A DNA stretch of 32,128 nucleotides from an uncultured bacterium (GCA_903921365.1 CAIXPS010000287.1:1-32128); one strand, 5' to 3'. Shown: positions 8,969 to 17,742, counted from the first letter of the stretch. Made by a program: numbers and translations. Notes: generated by a model not told the origin, from the letters alone.

Positions 8969-8983
8969 CTTGATTTAATCAAG
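8969..8983. promoter_or_regulatory. Perfect 15-bp palindrome between divergent genes
   Basis: CTTGATTTAATCAAG (7-base arms around one central base) lies in the AT-rich region between the eutBC start (8881, minus) and the B-repeat protein start (9125, plus), followed at once by TATATAT. The symmetry and position suit a repressor or activator site acting on one or both genes. No regulator is encoded nearby, so its identity is unknown. Confidence 0.45.
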
Positions 8984-9029
8984 TATATATCCGCCAATAT
9001 TAACCATTGCCTATCCATTTGAGCGAAAG

Positions 9030-9110
9030 ATGATGTGTCAGCATCATCCAATGCCTCGATCGGGCTAAAGCTATCGCTGGAACACCGACCGCAAAGACAT
9101 CAGATGATGC
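9030..9110 (+). other. Structured-looking 5' leader of the B-repeat protein
   Basis: The leader contains a hairpin, GATGATG and CATCATC (9030-9048). A second arm, GATGATGC (9103-9110), can pair with GCATCATC (9041-9048) instead, so two mutually exclusive folds are possible just upstream of the start at 9125. It could be a translation-control element or a chance repeat. No known riboswitch consensus was recognised with confidence. Confidence 0.3.
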
Positions 9111-9124
9111 ATAGAGGTCAACCT

Positions 9125-12100
9125 ATGGGTAAGAGTCACGTCCGCGCCGCCCTCACACGACGGCTTGCAGTTCCACTGGCTGTCATACTGGCTGTGCCGA
9201 TGCTATCGTCGCAAGCCATAGCATTCGCTGGCAGCCCATCCGCAAATAGTGCGCAAAGTGATGTCAGCCAGACATCCAGTGCGTCGGCGGTTAGCGTTTC
9301 TAATTGTGCCGCCATTATCACTGTGACCAGCATAGCTGATAGCGGCGTTGGAACACTGCGACAAGCGTTGAACGACGTTTGCGCCAGTGGGACCGTCAGC
9401 TTCGATCCAGCGCTGACCACCAACGGTTTGACGACGATCACCTTGAGCAGCGGCCCGTTAGCCGTTGCGCAGAATGTGACCCTCGCCGGGCCGGGCCAGT
9501 TCCTGTTAGCCGTGAGCGGCAACAACCGCTTCACAGTGTTTTCCATTCATAACGGTGTAACAGCGTCGATTTCCGGAATGACAATTCGCGATGGGAATGC
9601 CTACACTGGCAACGGTGGAGGAATCCTTAACGCCGGCGCACTGACGGTGTCCAGTAGTTCGATTTTTGGCAACGCCGCAACGTTTGGCGGCGGTGTATTC
9701 AATACGACTGGCAGCAGCTTGACACTGCTGAATGATACTGTCGCCCTGAATATCGCGAGCGCGGCCGGCGGAGGCATATATAGCTCCGGAAACCCGACGA
9801 CGATCCTCAATAGCACTGTCAGCAACAACACCGGCGCTGATATTGGCGGCATTGCAAACAAGTTTGGGCAGCTAATTGTGTCAAACAGCACCGTTGCCAA
9901 TAATGTCGGCAGCACGACCGGCGGCATTGTCACAAACCAGGGTCTGTTTACAGCGACTCAAACCACAATCACAAATAACAGCGGTGGCGCGGTGTATCAG
10001 TATGGCGGCGCCGCCTATTACTACAACACGATTATCGCTGGCAACACTCCAGGCACTGACTGTATCGTTGCCGGTGGTGGCATGATCGGCGCAATTGACA
10101 GGACCCTGATCCAGGATGGTTCGTGTAACGCGCCACTTTCCGGAGATCCGAAACTCGGGATACTGCAAAATAATGGCGGAAGCACATGGACGAATGCCTT
10201 GCTGCCAGGTTCTCCAGCTATTGATACGGCAAACGCCGCATACTGCACAGCGACCGACGAACGCGGGATCAGTCGACCCCAGGGCCCGGCATGTGACATT
10301 GGCGCATTTGAGGTCGCGAACTACTTTACCATCACGCCGTCGGCTGGCGCTAATGGTGGACTATGGCCCAACACACCGCAGTATGTTCAAAGCGGTGGGA
10401 GCGTTGTGTTTGGGATCACGCCAAATTCCGGCTATTACATTTCCAATGTCACGGTGGATGGTAATTCAGTAGGATCGGTGAGTCAGTACACGTTCAATAA
10501 CGTTACTGGCAATCACACGATTAATGCGCAATTTTCTAACAGCACCTTTACCATTTCGCCGGCAGCGTATGCAAATGGCAGTATCTGGCCAAACACAAAC
10601 CAAACCGTCAACTATGGCGGCAGCACAGGATTTTCGATCACGCCAAATGCGGGTTACTTTATATCGAACGTCTACATTGATGGCGCCCCGGTGGGCGGCG
10701 TCAGTCAATACACATTCAACAATGTGACCGGCAATCACACAATCGTGGCGGTGTTCTCCTCAATCGCCACCTTTACACTGAGCCCCTCTGCCGGCGCGAA
10801 CGGCGCCATTTCGCCGAACACAAATCAAACCGTCAACTACGGCGGCAACCAGACGTTTTCGATCACGCCAAACACGGGTTACTACATCTCCGATGTGCGC
10901 GTAGACGGTAATTCAGTGGGTGCAGTCAGTTCATACACGTTCTCAAATGTGACATCGAATCACACGATCATAGCATCGTTTGCGCTCAGCCCCAGCACTT
11001 ATGTTCTAACGCCGTACACGGGTGCGTATGGCAGCATCACGCCGAACACGCCGCAGACTGTTAACGCAGGCGGCAGCCAGGCATTCACCATTTCGCCATA
11101 CACGGGGTTCCACATTGCCGATGTCGGCGTGGACGGCGTCTCGGTGGGCGCGGTGAGCACATACTCGTTTACCAATGTGACGGCAAGTCATACGATTACT
11201 GCGTCCTTCGCGGTTAATCTCAATTCCTATATCCTGACGCCTTCGTCCGGGCCAAATGGCAGCATCACGCCGAACACACCGCAAGGGGTCGTCAGTGGCG
11301 GAAGTCTGCGATTCAACATCACACCGGATACGGGCTATACGATTTCTGATGTTGGCGTTGACGGCGCCTCAGTTGGCGCGGTGAGCACATACTCGTTTAC
11401 CAATGTGACGGCAAATCACGCAATCACAGCGTCATTCGCAATCAGTGTCGTCAATTATGTATTGACGCCGATTGCCAGCGCCAATGGCAGCTTTGACCTG
11501 GGCACGCCGCAGAAGGTCAAGGCCGGCGCCACCAAAGTATTTACAATTAAGCCAAATACAGGCTACACCATTCAGGATGTGCGTGTTGACGGCGTTTCGG
11601 TGGGTGCGGTAAATGCCTACACGTTTGCCAAAGTCAACGCCAACCACGTCATAACGGCGGCCTTCGCAAGCGCCATCGCCATTACGGTTGTCGTGACACC
11701 GACAATCGCACCGCATATCATTATCACCAAAACAGTTGCAAAGGAAATCGTCGGCACACCTGTCCCGATGCCGACAATCGCACCGCATATCATTACACCT
11801 GTCCCGATGCCGACTGTGGCGCCGCCAAGCATCGTCACGCCAACGGTAGCACCAGTTGCAACGGTAGCACCAGTTGCAACGGTTGTACCAGTTGTAACGG
11901 TTGCAACGGATACCCCTTTGGATATTGCAGGTAAAGTCAGCACCTATACGTTTGTCGTGACGCCGCTGGCCGGACCAAACGGCAGCATCTCGCCGAACAA
12001 GTCACAGACGGTTAACAAAGGTGCGAGCCAGGAGTTTACGATCAAGCCAGACGCGGGCTACACCATCCAGGATGTGCTTGTGGACGGCGTCTCAGTGGGT

Positions 12101-12253
12101 GCAGTAAAGACCTACACATTCGAAAATGTCACCGCGAACCACACCATTGCCGTGACGTTTATCATCAACAAGAGCCAGCCGAAGCCAGCGCCGGCGCCAG
12201 TTGATAAGTCGTTGCCTATTGATTTTACAGGGGTCGTCACAAAGACACGCTGA
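9125..12253 (+). CDS. Secreted beta-helix protein with seven B-repeat domains
   Basis: A large exported protein of 1042 aa. Residues 1-35 form a signal peptide (basic start, hydrophobic core, Ala-rich cleavage region). Residues about 60-390 match the right-handed beta-helix proteins found on many bacterial surfaces: an opening SGVGTLRQAL motif, many Asn/Gly/Ser-rich rungs, and a closing PAIDTA...DIGAFE segment. From about residue 400 come six tandem repeats of about 75 aa, each with xLTPxxGxxGSITPNT, xTGYxIxDVxVDGxSVG and NVTxNHTIxAxF, as in divergent InlB B-repeats. A Pro/Thr/Val linker follows, then a seventh repeat (about 940-1015). There is no sortase signal or C-terminal helix. ATG 9125 is chosen because AGAGGT precedes it and the signal peptide starts there. 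Probably an adhesin or glycan-binding surface protein. Confidence 0.85.
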   Translation: MGKSHVRAALTRRLAVPLAVILAVPMLSSQAIAFAGSPSANSAQSDVSQTSSASAVSVSNCAAIITVTSIADSGVGTLRQALNDVCASGTVSFDPALTTNGLTTITLSSGPLAVAQNVTLAGPGQFLLAVSGNNRFTVFSIHNGVTASISGMTIRDGNAYTGNGGGILNAGALTVSSSSIFGNAATFGGGVFNTTGSSLTLLNDTVALNIASAAGGGIYSSGNPTTILNSTVSNNTGADIGGIANKFGQLIVSNSTVANNVGSTTGGIVTNQGLFTATQTTITNNSGGAVYQYGGAAYYYNTIIAGNTPGTDCIVAGGGMIGAIDRTLIQDGSCNAPLSGDPKLGILQNNGGSTWTNALLPGSPAIDTANAAYCTATDERGISRPQGPACDIGAFEVANYFTITPSAGANGGLWPNTPQYVQSGGSVVFGITPNSGYYISNVTVDGNSVGSVSQYTFNNVTGNHTINAQFSNSTFTISPAAYANGSIWPNTNQTVNYGGSTGFSITPNAGYFISNVYIDGAPVGGVSQYTFNNVTGNHTIVAVFSSIATFTLSPSAGANGAISPNTNQTVNYGGNQTFSITPNTGYYISDVRVDGNSVGAVSSYTFSNVTSNHTIIASFALSPSTYVLTPYTGAYGSITPNTPQTVNAGGSQAFTISPYTGFHIADVGVDGVSVGAVSTYSFTNVTASHTITASFAVNLNSYILTPSSGPNGSITPNTPQGVVSGGSLRFNITPDTGYTISDVGVDGASVGAVSTYSFTNVTANHAITASFAISVVNYVLTPIASANGSFDLGTPQKVKAGATKVFTIKPNTGYTIQDVRVDGVSVGAVNAYTFAKVNANHVITAAFASAIAITVVVTPTIAPHIIITKTVAKEIVGTPVPMPTIAPHIITPVPMPTVAPPSIVTPTVAPVATVAPVATVVPVVTVATDTPLDIAGKVSTYTFVVTPLAGPNGSISPNKSQTVNKGASQEFTIKPDAGYTIQDVLVDGVSVGAVKTYTFENVTANHTIAVTFIINKSQPKPAPAPVDKSLPIDFTGVVTKTR
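11843..11905 (+). repeat. 18-base tandem repeat coding a VAPVAT linker
   Basis: About three and a half copies of ACGGTAGCACCAGTTGCA lie in the linker between the sixth and seventh B-repeats, encoding VAPVAT-type units. Just upstream, a segment of about 30 bases around CCGACAATCGCACCGCATAT is duplicated (near 11699 and 11770). The linker therefore grew by local duplication; the units are multiples of three and keep the frame. Confidence 0.8.
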
Positions 12254-12275
12254 TGCGTCAGCACTGAGTGCTTAA

Positions 12276-12312
12276 CAGTCGCCGGGAAACCCTGTGGGAT
12301 TCCCGGCGACTG
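12276..12312 (+). terminator. Strong hairpin after the B-repeat gene
   Basis: CAGTCGCCGGGAA (12276-12288) pairs perfectly with TTCCCGGCGACTG (12300-12312) across an 11-base loop, 23 bases after the stop codon. The 13-pair GC-rich stem is well placed to end transcription, but no T-run follows, so it may instead protect the mRNA end or act as a bidirectional barrier before the convergent fucosidase gene. Confidence 0.65.
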
Positions 12313-12361
12313 CGGCACATCCTCGTCCACACACTGCAACGGAGGGCCGCGCGCGTGAGGA

Positions 12362-12601
12362 GGGAAATGTCGTATCCTGCCGTGCGGCATTGTAGGGGCG
12401 ACAGCATTGCCCAACGAACCGTCGCTTACACGAAATGTCATGGCAATGCTTCGCCCTGGACGACGGTGTACACAAACCCATCGCCTCCGTAACCGTGACG
12501 ATATCGGCGGGGCGAAGCATTGCCATGTCGTTCTTAGTAAACATGGCCTCTTGTGGCAATGCTATCGCCCCTACACAGAGCAGAGCCGGATACGATTTCC
12601 C
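12362..12601. mobile_element. MITE-like nested inverted-repeat element, about 240 bp
   Basis: This non-coding stretch holds three nested inverted repeats. Outer arms are 12362-12377 and 12588-12601 (GGGAAAT...GTATCC type). Middle arms are 12391-12411 and 12555-12575, beginning TGTAGGGGCGA and matching in 20 of 21 bases. Inner arms are 12437-12456 and 12510-12529, matching in 19 of 20 bases. The right half recurs at 6631-6721. It encodes no protein and fills most of the gap between the B-repeat protein and the fucosidase. A non-autonomous transposable repeat is the simplest reading; no target-site duplication was identified with certainty. Confidence 0.7.
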
Positions 12602-12646
12602 TAATCTCCGTGGCATTACGGCCCCGCCTGCACAAATTGTCAAACA

Positions 12647-13894
12647 CTACAGCGGCCAGTTGTCACCCTCGATCAATACATGCCCAAGACCCAAACGCTG
12701 ATCTGGCACTCCATCGACCTCTATAGCGATCACCGTTGCGAGTTTATCTGGCGCCTCTGCTGGTAATCCCTTCAATATTAGCCTATCCTCAACTTGCGTA
12801 CACTTCACCTTAGCGCCATTAAGCAATCGCGCGCTAAGCACCTTATTCTGTATCCCACCAATGCCAAGCTGTGTGCCAGGCCAGCGATTGACGTGATAGT
12901 AGACGGTGTTGTCCTTGCGCGTGAACGCGCCTGTGATCATCCACTCCTGGTGCATAGGGTCAGTGGCATCGTAGACAGCGGCGCCGTTCTGGTCGAGCCA
13001 CTTGCCGACTTTGAGCAACTCGCGTTTGCAAATCGGCGGGACATCACCTTCTGGCGTCGGGCCGATATTGAGCAACAAATTGCCGCTGCCAGCAGCAACC
13101 GTTCGGAGCATCGATACCACTTGCCACGCGGTTTTATAGTTCGTGTCAATCGGCGTATAGCCCCAGCTATCGTTAAACGTCATGCACGATTCCCATGCAC
13201 GCCCGTCTTTTTCTGGTGTGATGTGACCCTCTGGCGTTCCAAAGTCCTCTGGAAGCTGTGAACGGTCGTTAATAATGATTCCGGGCTGCAGTTCGCGCAC
13301 CATGGCGTTCAAGCGCGCGGATTCCCATTCAATGGCATTGAGGGGCCAAGAGACATCGTACCACATTATGTTAATCGGGCCATAAATTGTACATAATTCG
13401 CGTACTTGGCCGTGGATATAGTCAATGAATCGCTTGCGCGCATTTTCATCAGTTTTACACGCCGCGCCATCAGGGTGGTGCCAGTCCATCATCGAGTAGT
13501 AGAATCCGACCTTAAGGCCTTCAGCACGCGCAGCCTCAACATATTCCGCGACAAGGTCGCGCTTCGGGCCGAGTTTCACTGCTGTGTAGTCAGTGAGCTT
13601 GGAGTCGAACAGGCAGAATCCTTCATGGTGTTTTGTGGTCATCACCATGTAGCGCATGCCGGCCTTCTTCGCCAGCTTTGCCCATTCGCGGGCTGCGTTT
13701 GGCTTTGGTTTCCAAGACTTAGCCAGCTTTTCATATTCCGCAATTGGGATGCGCTCGCGGTTCATCACCCATTCGTGCCTACCCAGTTGCGAGTAAAGCC
13801 CCCAATGAATGAACATGCCGAACCTGGCTGCGCGGAACCATTCGAGACGATTTGCTCTGTCCTGTTGTTCTGGTGTTAATTGTGAATCACTCAT
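12647..13894 (-). CDS. GH29 alpha-L-fucosidase
   Basis: A retaining alpha-L-fucosidase-like glycosidase of 415 aa that would release terminal fucose from glycans. Family features are FGMFIHWGLYS near residue 25, TTKHHEGFCLFDS (86-98), and IMWYD (176-180), where D180 is the expected nucleophile. NLLLNIGPTPEGDVP follows in the second half. There is no signal peptide, so it should act in the cytoplasm on imported oligosaccharides. At 415 aa it is short for the family, consistent with loss of most of the C-terminal beta-sandwich. The start is supported by AAAGGA upstream. It lies downstream of the glycyl radical operon on the same strand but is separated from it by about 500 bases with a terminator, so it is probably transcribed separately. 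Confidence 0.92.
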   Translation of the reverse strand: MSDSQLTPEQQDRANRLEWFRAARFGMFIHWGLYSQLGRHEWVMNRERIPIAEYEKLAKSWKPKPNAAREWAKLAKKAGMRYMVMTTKHHEGFCLFDSKLTDYTAVKLGPKRDLVAEYVEAARAEGLKVGFYYSMMDWHHPDGAACKTDENARKRFIDYIHGQVRELCTIYGPINIMWYDVSWPLNAIEWESARLNAMVRELQPGIIINDRSQLPEDFGTPEGHITPEKDGRAWESCMTFNDSWGYTPIDTNYKTAWQVVSMLRTVAAGSGNLLLNIGPTPEGDVPPICKRELLKVGKWLDQNGAAVYDATDPMHQEWMITGAFTRKDNTVYYHVNRWPGTQLGIGGIQNKVLSARLLNGAKVKCTQVEDRLILKGLPAEAPDKLATVIAIEVDGVPDQRLGLGHVLIEGDNWPL

Positions 13895-13965
13895 TGGTAT
13901 AGTCCTTTACTGCGTGATCATGTAACTATATTGCACATCTAGAAAAAGACAAAGCAGACGGATGC

Positions 13966-14348
13966 TGTTACCGTCTGGTTTATTTGAGTAATTCGAGGTC
14001 GGACTGATCGAAGGCAGCAAATCTACTGAATACTTCCATTTAAAGTGGATTGCAAGACCTACTTTGCAGTCAAACAGTATGGCTGGCAACATGGTGTTAC
14101 AGTCTGGATAATTTGAGTAACCTGGCTAGATTGATTGAAAGTGGCGAACTCTCTGCGTGGCACCAATTATCTCAGCCAGTGTAACTTTTTTTGTACTCAA
14201 AGAGTGTGGCCAGTAACAGGGTGTCCAGGTTACGCTGAGGGTGGACAACGAGACAAAGGTATCGGACGTGTCAATCAGCGTCAATGGGCTACGGGTGACG
14301 CTTGACCGCCCAAGGGTATTGACGACACAGGCGGAGATGATAACGTAA
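13966..14348 (+). pseudogene. Gene remnants with a diverged direct duplication
   Basis: This gene-free interval contains coding-like debris on the plus strand. About 60 bases starting TGTTACCGTCTGG (13966) recur, diverged, at 14095 (TGTTACAGTCTGG), an offset of 129 bases. Open segments can be read in pieces: one through LIEGSKSTEYFHLKW (near 14005-14050), one through LSNLARLIESGELSAWH (near 14110-14160), and one ending at the TAA at 14346-14348 that includes VQVTLRVDNETKVSDVSISV, a beta-sandwich-like pattern. Stops and frame changes separate them. A strong terminator follows 22 bases later, as expected at the end of a once-functional gene. The family was not recognised. Confidence 0.35.
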
Positions 14349-14369
14349 AGCGGCGATGTGAGGGGGAGT

Positions 14370-14403
14370 AAAAACCCGCCAGACACATATCTGGCGGGTT
14401 TTT
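14370..14403. terminator. Strong bidirectional intrinsic terminator
   Basis: AAAAACCCGCCAGA (14370-14383) pairs perfectly with TCTGGCGGGTTTTT (14390-14403) across a 6-base loop. The GC-rich core is flanked by A and T runs, so it works on both strands. On the minus strand it ends the glycyl radical enzyme operon, whose stop is at 14420; on the plus strand it follows the degenerate region. Confidence 0.9.
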
Positions 14404-14419
14404 GTTGCACTAGCTGCTA

Positions 14420-16684
14420 TCACTCGGTCAGTATTCGGTCCACCACCAGTTGCCGGAAGTCCGGCGAAAGGCTGGCAAAGTAAGCGCTGAATCCCGTGAC
14501 GCGCACAACCAGATCCGGGTACTTGCTGGGATCTTTGTGCGCTTCCAGAACCTGTTCGGCGTCCATGATGTTCAGATTGATCTGTGTGCCGCCCAGGTTG
14601 AAGTGAGCGCGGATCAGGTCTGCAACATGCTCGACGCCGCCCTCATCTTTCGTGATGCCGGGGTCGAGTTCCATCTGCATGGGCGCGGTGTTGCCGTAGC
14701 CAGACTGAACACGGGCAATGGCTACCGCCATGGCTGTTGGCGCGCCATCTTTGCGGTACCCAGGGTCGGGATTGGCGCCATGTGAGATCGGTTCGCCCGC
14801 CCGGCGGCCATTGGGGGTCGCACCGAGTTCTTTGCCCATGGGAATGGTGTTTGCCCACGAGAACAGCCCCGGAATCATGTTGAAACCGGCGGGGGTTGGC
14901 TTCTCCTTCACCAGAAGGGTGAACACCGCGCTGAGCTTCTCAGCCCAGGAATCGGCGGGAGAGGCGCCGCTGCCATAGCGCGGTATGCCTTTCATCATCA
15001 GGCGCGCCCGCTCGCCCTCTGGGCCTGCCCAGTTGGATGCCATGTGGCCTGCAATCTGCTGCCACGTCAGCCGGTGCTCTTTGTCGATGCGCTGTTCAAG
15101 CGCGGCGAACGAATCCGCCACGGTCGCCAACGCTGAACCGTCGACGCACAGGTTATAGAACTCGACGCCGCCGTGGGATGCATCCAGCCCTTTTTCGATG
15201 GGGCCGTAACACAGCAGATCGAGGAACAACTCGGGGAACACCTGGTGAAAGTTCTCCATGTGGTAGTCGAGTCCTTTCGCGATGGCAGCCACCGCCAGGC
15301 GAAGATGGCTCTCATACAGGCGATATAAAGCAGCCGCGCTCGGCGCAATTTGAGTGTCGCCCATCATCTCGTGGAAAGCAACTTCAAATACTTTGCCAAA
15401 ATTGATCTTGACGCAGTCGTTGAGCGTGTACTCACGACCAGGGATTGCAGACCAGTGACAGCCTGAGTATGCGCGCAGACGGGCGATCTCAACAGGGTAT
15501 CCATTCTTCATGAACCCTTCAGTTGTCCGGTCGATGCCGAGGAACTTGGGGGTGCCGCACTTGTCCTCAAACATGATCTCGACGCCGCGGCGCAGCAGTT
15601 CAGGGTCGCTGTTGTCGCCGACGCAGATGCCGATATTGGCCGGTATCTTCAAGCCATGCGCGGCTTCAAGGATGAGATACGAGAGATGCGTCGTTGTGTC
15701 AGCGCCGGAAGCGTTGGGACCGCCGAGTTGGATATAGTCCGTGTTTCGCACCAGGAAGCAGGCAGAATGGAAGATTGCTTCGTCATCGTCGAGAATGCCC
15801 AGCGCCATGTCGCGATCGTAATAGGGCTGCAACAGGACATCCATCCGCCCCAATGCCCCGTTCCCGTTGAACATGCGGGCAGCCATCTGGTACCAGTTCA
15901 TCCACTGGCAGGCCTCACGGAATGTGGAGGGCGGCTCAGTGACCAGGCGATGGTTGATGTCAGCCAATGCCTCAAGGTTCTCGCGCAACTGAGGATTTCG
16001 CTCCGCCTGGCACATTGCCTGCGCCTGATCAGCAGTGCGCATGATCCAGTTTTGCATGCCGAGCACAATGGCCTCAAGACCCGCGTAAAAGTCCATTTTC
16101 TGGCCGAGCAGTTTGGCGTCTGTCTCATTTGTCTGATGCCACTCGCGATACGCGTGAATCTTGCGCAAGAGACCGCCCCAACCCAGCTTGAACCCGATCT
16201 CCAGGTCGTGGCAGAAGTGCTGCGACGCCCCGATGCCGCTGCCCAGACCATACTTTTTCTGATCCTCATGCAGGAATGAGAAATCCAGGTCGGGATTCCA
16301 GCTTGGCTTGCGGTACGACATGAAGTTGGCCATATACCCGCCCGCAAGCGAGCTGATGGGATCGATGTAGATCGGGTGCATTTCCAGCAAGGCGCGATAA
16401 TTTTCCCCGACCGCCTTCGGCCCGAAGAAACCGCCGCTGGGGTGATTGCTTGCCACATTAAAGCCGGCAATCAGGGCGTCCGTAATCGGCATCCCCGAAC
16501 CGCTTATTGTTTGAACGATCTCGCGACGATCGGCGGGTGGCAAGATCAAGCCCCAGTCGTCATGGTTCATGGAACCGATGATGTCCTGCTTCTCTTTTGT
16601 AATGCGCATCTTGGTTGCCCGTAGCGCTTCGATTCTCTGCTGATAGCTTAGTTCCTGAAACTCCGTAACGGAAATGCCGGTCAT
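14420..16684 (-). CDS. Glycyl radical enzyme of unassigned function
   Basis: A 754-aa member of the pyruvate formate-lyase/diol dehydratase superfamily. The radical glycine is G731 in RVTGFSAYF near the C-terminus, and the active-site cysteine is C409 in SGCHWSA. Other family marks are STFREACQ (253-260), GRMDVLLQPYYDRD (279-292) and PNGRRAGEP (624-632). In pyruvate formate-lyase the cysteine is paired (Cys-Cys), and in diol and choline-type lyases it is followed by Val-Glu (GCVE). Here it is followed by His-Trp, so neither activity should be assumed. The start is supported by AGGAGC. It is co-transcribed with its activase 11 bases upstream and lies among sugar-oxidising genes, so a carbohydrate-derived substrate is possible. 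Oxygen-sensitive once activated. Confidence 0.9.
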   Translation of the reverse strand: MTGISVTEFQELSYQQRIEALRATKMRITKEKQDIIGSMNHDDWGLILPPADRREIVQTISGSGMPITDALIAGFNVASNHPSGGFFGPKAVGENYRALLEMHPIYIDPISSLAGGYMANFMSYRKPSWNPDLDFSFLHEDQKKYGLGSGIGASQHFCHDLEIGFKLGWGGLLRKIHAYREWHQTNETDAKLLGQKMDFYAGLEAIVLGMQNWIMRTADQAQAMCQAERNPQLRENLEALADINHRLVTEPPSTFREACQWMNWYQMAARMFNGNGALGRMDVLLQPYYDRDMALGILDDDEAIFHSACFLVRNTDYIQLGGPNASGADTTTHLSYLILEAAHGLKIPANIGICVGDNSDPELLRRGVEIMFEDKCGTPKFLGIDRTTEGFMKNGYPVEIARLRAYSGCHWSAIPGREYTLNDCVKINFGKVFEVAFHEMMGDTQIAPSAAALYRLYESHLRLAVAAIAKGLDYHMENFHQVFPELFLDLLCYGPIEKGLDASHGGVEFYNLCVDGSALATVADSFAALEQRIDKEHRLTWQQIAGHMASNWAGPEGERARLMMKGIPRYGSGASPADSWAEKLSAVFTLLVKEKPTPAGFNMIPGLFSWANTIPMGKELGATPNGRRAGEPISHGANPDPGYRKDGAPTAMAVAIARVQSGYGNTAPMQMELDPGITKDEGGVEHVADLIRAHFNLGGTQINLNIMDAEQVLEAHKDPSKYPDLVVRVTGFSAYFASLSPDFRQLVVDRILTE

Positions 16685-16695
16685 GTGTGCTCCTT

Positions 16696-17628
16696 TTAGC
16701 GTGAACGCGTTTCGACTGCAAACGAGCGGGCAGCCTCCGTAAGCGCCTGCATATGTTCTCTGGTGGGGGTAATCAAGTCGCGCGCGCGATAGTCCATATC
16801 GAGGCTGCGGTACTTGTCGCCGGCGAGGCGATGGAATGGCAGCAGTTCGAGCGAAATCGTGTGCTCGCCGTCGCCGCCGGCCTGGTTGCGCACCTCAATC
16901 AATTCGCGCACGAACGCAGCGATTGCGGCGACTTCCTCAACCGTGTCATTGACGGTGGGGATCACGGGGATTCGGAAGATGATCGGTTGCTCCATGGCCG
17001 CGAATTTGCGAGCTGCCGCCAGGATGCGTTCGTTTGGCGCGCCAGTAGCCCAACGATGCTTGGCCGAGTCCATGTGCTTGATGTCCATCATGATCAGATC
17101 CGTCACGGGCATCATGCGGGCTTCGTCTTCCCAGCGGACATTGCCGCATGTCTCAATCGCCGTGTGCAGCCCCTCGGCTTTACAGCGGCTGAGCAACTCG
17201 TATGTGAAGTCGGGTTGCAGCACCGGTTCGCCGCCAGACAGGGTCACGCCACCGTTGGACGTTTCATAAAAAGCGCGATCCTGAAGTACTTCACTGACGA
17301 CGTCATCGACGCTCATGTACTTGCCCGTAAGCACGCGAGCCCCGGCGTAACAGGTGTCGACGCATTCGCCGCAGACGACGCACTTCTCACGGTCATAAAC
17401 GCGCACACCGTCCACCTTGATGGCTGCGCCGTGCTGACAGGCCTTGATACATTCATCGCACCCAATACAGCGATCGGGAAAGAACTGGATATCGGGCTTT
17501 GGCCGCATCCCCTCCGGGTTATGACACCAGAAGCAGCGCAACGAACAGCCCTTTAGGAACACTGTCGTGCGAATGCCAGGGCCATCGTGGATCGAAAAGC
17601 GCTGTATGCTGAAAACCACACCTTCCAT
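16696..17628 (-). CDS. Glycyl radical enzyme activase (radical SAM)
   Basis: The activating enzyme for the adjacent glycyl radical enzyme, 310 aa. The radical SAM motif is CSLRCFWC (Cys28, 32, 35), which binds the 4Fe-4S cluster that cleaves S-adenosylmethionine. Two ferredoxin-like four-cysteine motifs follow (CIGCDECIKAC and CVVCGECVDTC), as in activases of the dehydratase and decarboxylase type rather than the short PFL activase. SGGEP and KHMDSAKH are further family marks. It would abstract hydrogen from G731 of the partner. GGAGAA lies 9 bases before the ATG, and the partner gene begins 11 bases after its stop, so they form an operon. Confidence 0.94.
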   Translation of the reverse strand: MEGVVFSIQRFSIHDGPGIRTTVFLKGCSLRCFWCHNPEGMRPKPDIQFFPDRCIGCDECIKACQHGAAIKVDGVRVYDREKCVVCGECVDTCYAGARVLTGKYMSVDDVVSEVLQDRAFYETSNGGVTLSGGEPVLQPDFTYELLSRCKAEGLHTAIETCGNVRWEDEARMMPVTDLIMMDIKHMDSAKHRWATGAPNERILAAARKFAAMEQPIIFRIPVIPTVNDTVEEVAAIAAFVRELIEVRNQAGGDGEHTISLELLPFHRLAGDKYRSLDMDYRARDLITPTREHMQALTEAARSFAVETRSR

Positions 17629-17658
17629 TTAGTTCTTCTCCATGTTTCACAGTACAGA

Positions 17659-17730
17659 AACAGGGGACAGGGGATAGGGATCAGGGGTCAGTCTGAACTG
17701 AACCCTGTCCCCCTCCTATTCCCTTTCTCC
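17659..17730. repeat. GGGGACA-rich stem-loop repeat
   Basis: AACAGGGGACAGGGGATAGGG-like repeats are followed by a complementary C-rich arm (about 17703-17726). The inner stem is AGGGGTCAGT (17683-17692) with ACTGAACCCT (17697-17706), 9 of 10 matching. It lies upstream of the activase start at 17628. It has no coding content and resembles expanding intergenic simple repeats. Confidence 0.6.
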
Positions 17731-17742
17731 TTGATTGTAAGT

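Noticed and set aside
8984-9124. Cyclic di-GMP riboswitch in the leader of the B-repeat protein
   Set aside because: A GCAAAG-like piece is present, but the GNRA hairpin and receptor of that class could not be placed.
9035-9124. Upstream start for the B-repeat protein
   Set aside because: It would put 30 polar residues before the signal peptide; ATG 9125 has a ribosome-binding site and starts the signal peptide.
14126-14410. 94-codon open frame on the minus strand
   Set aside because: It reads through the strong terminator at 14370-14403 and has no ribosome-binding site; the plus-strand reading looks more protein-like.
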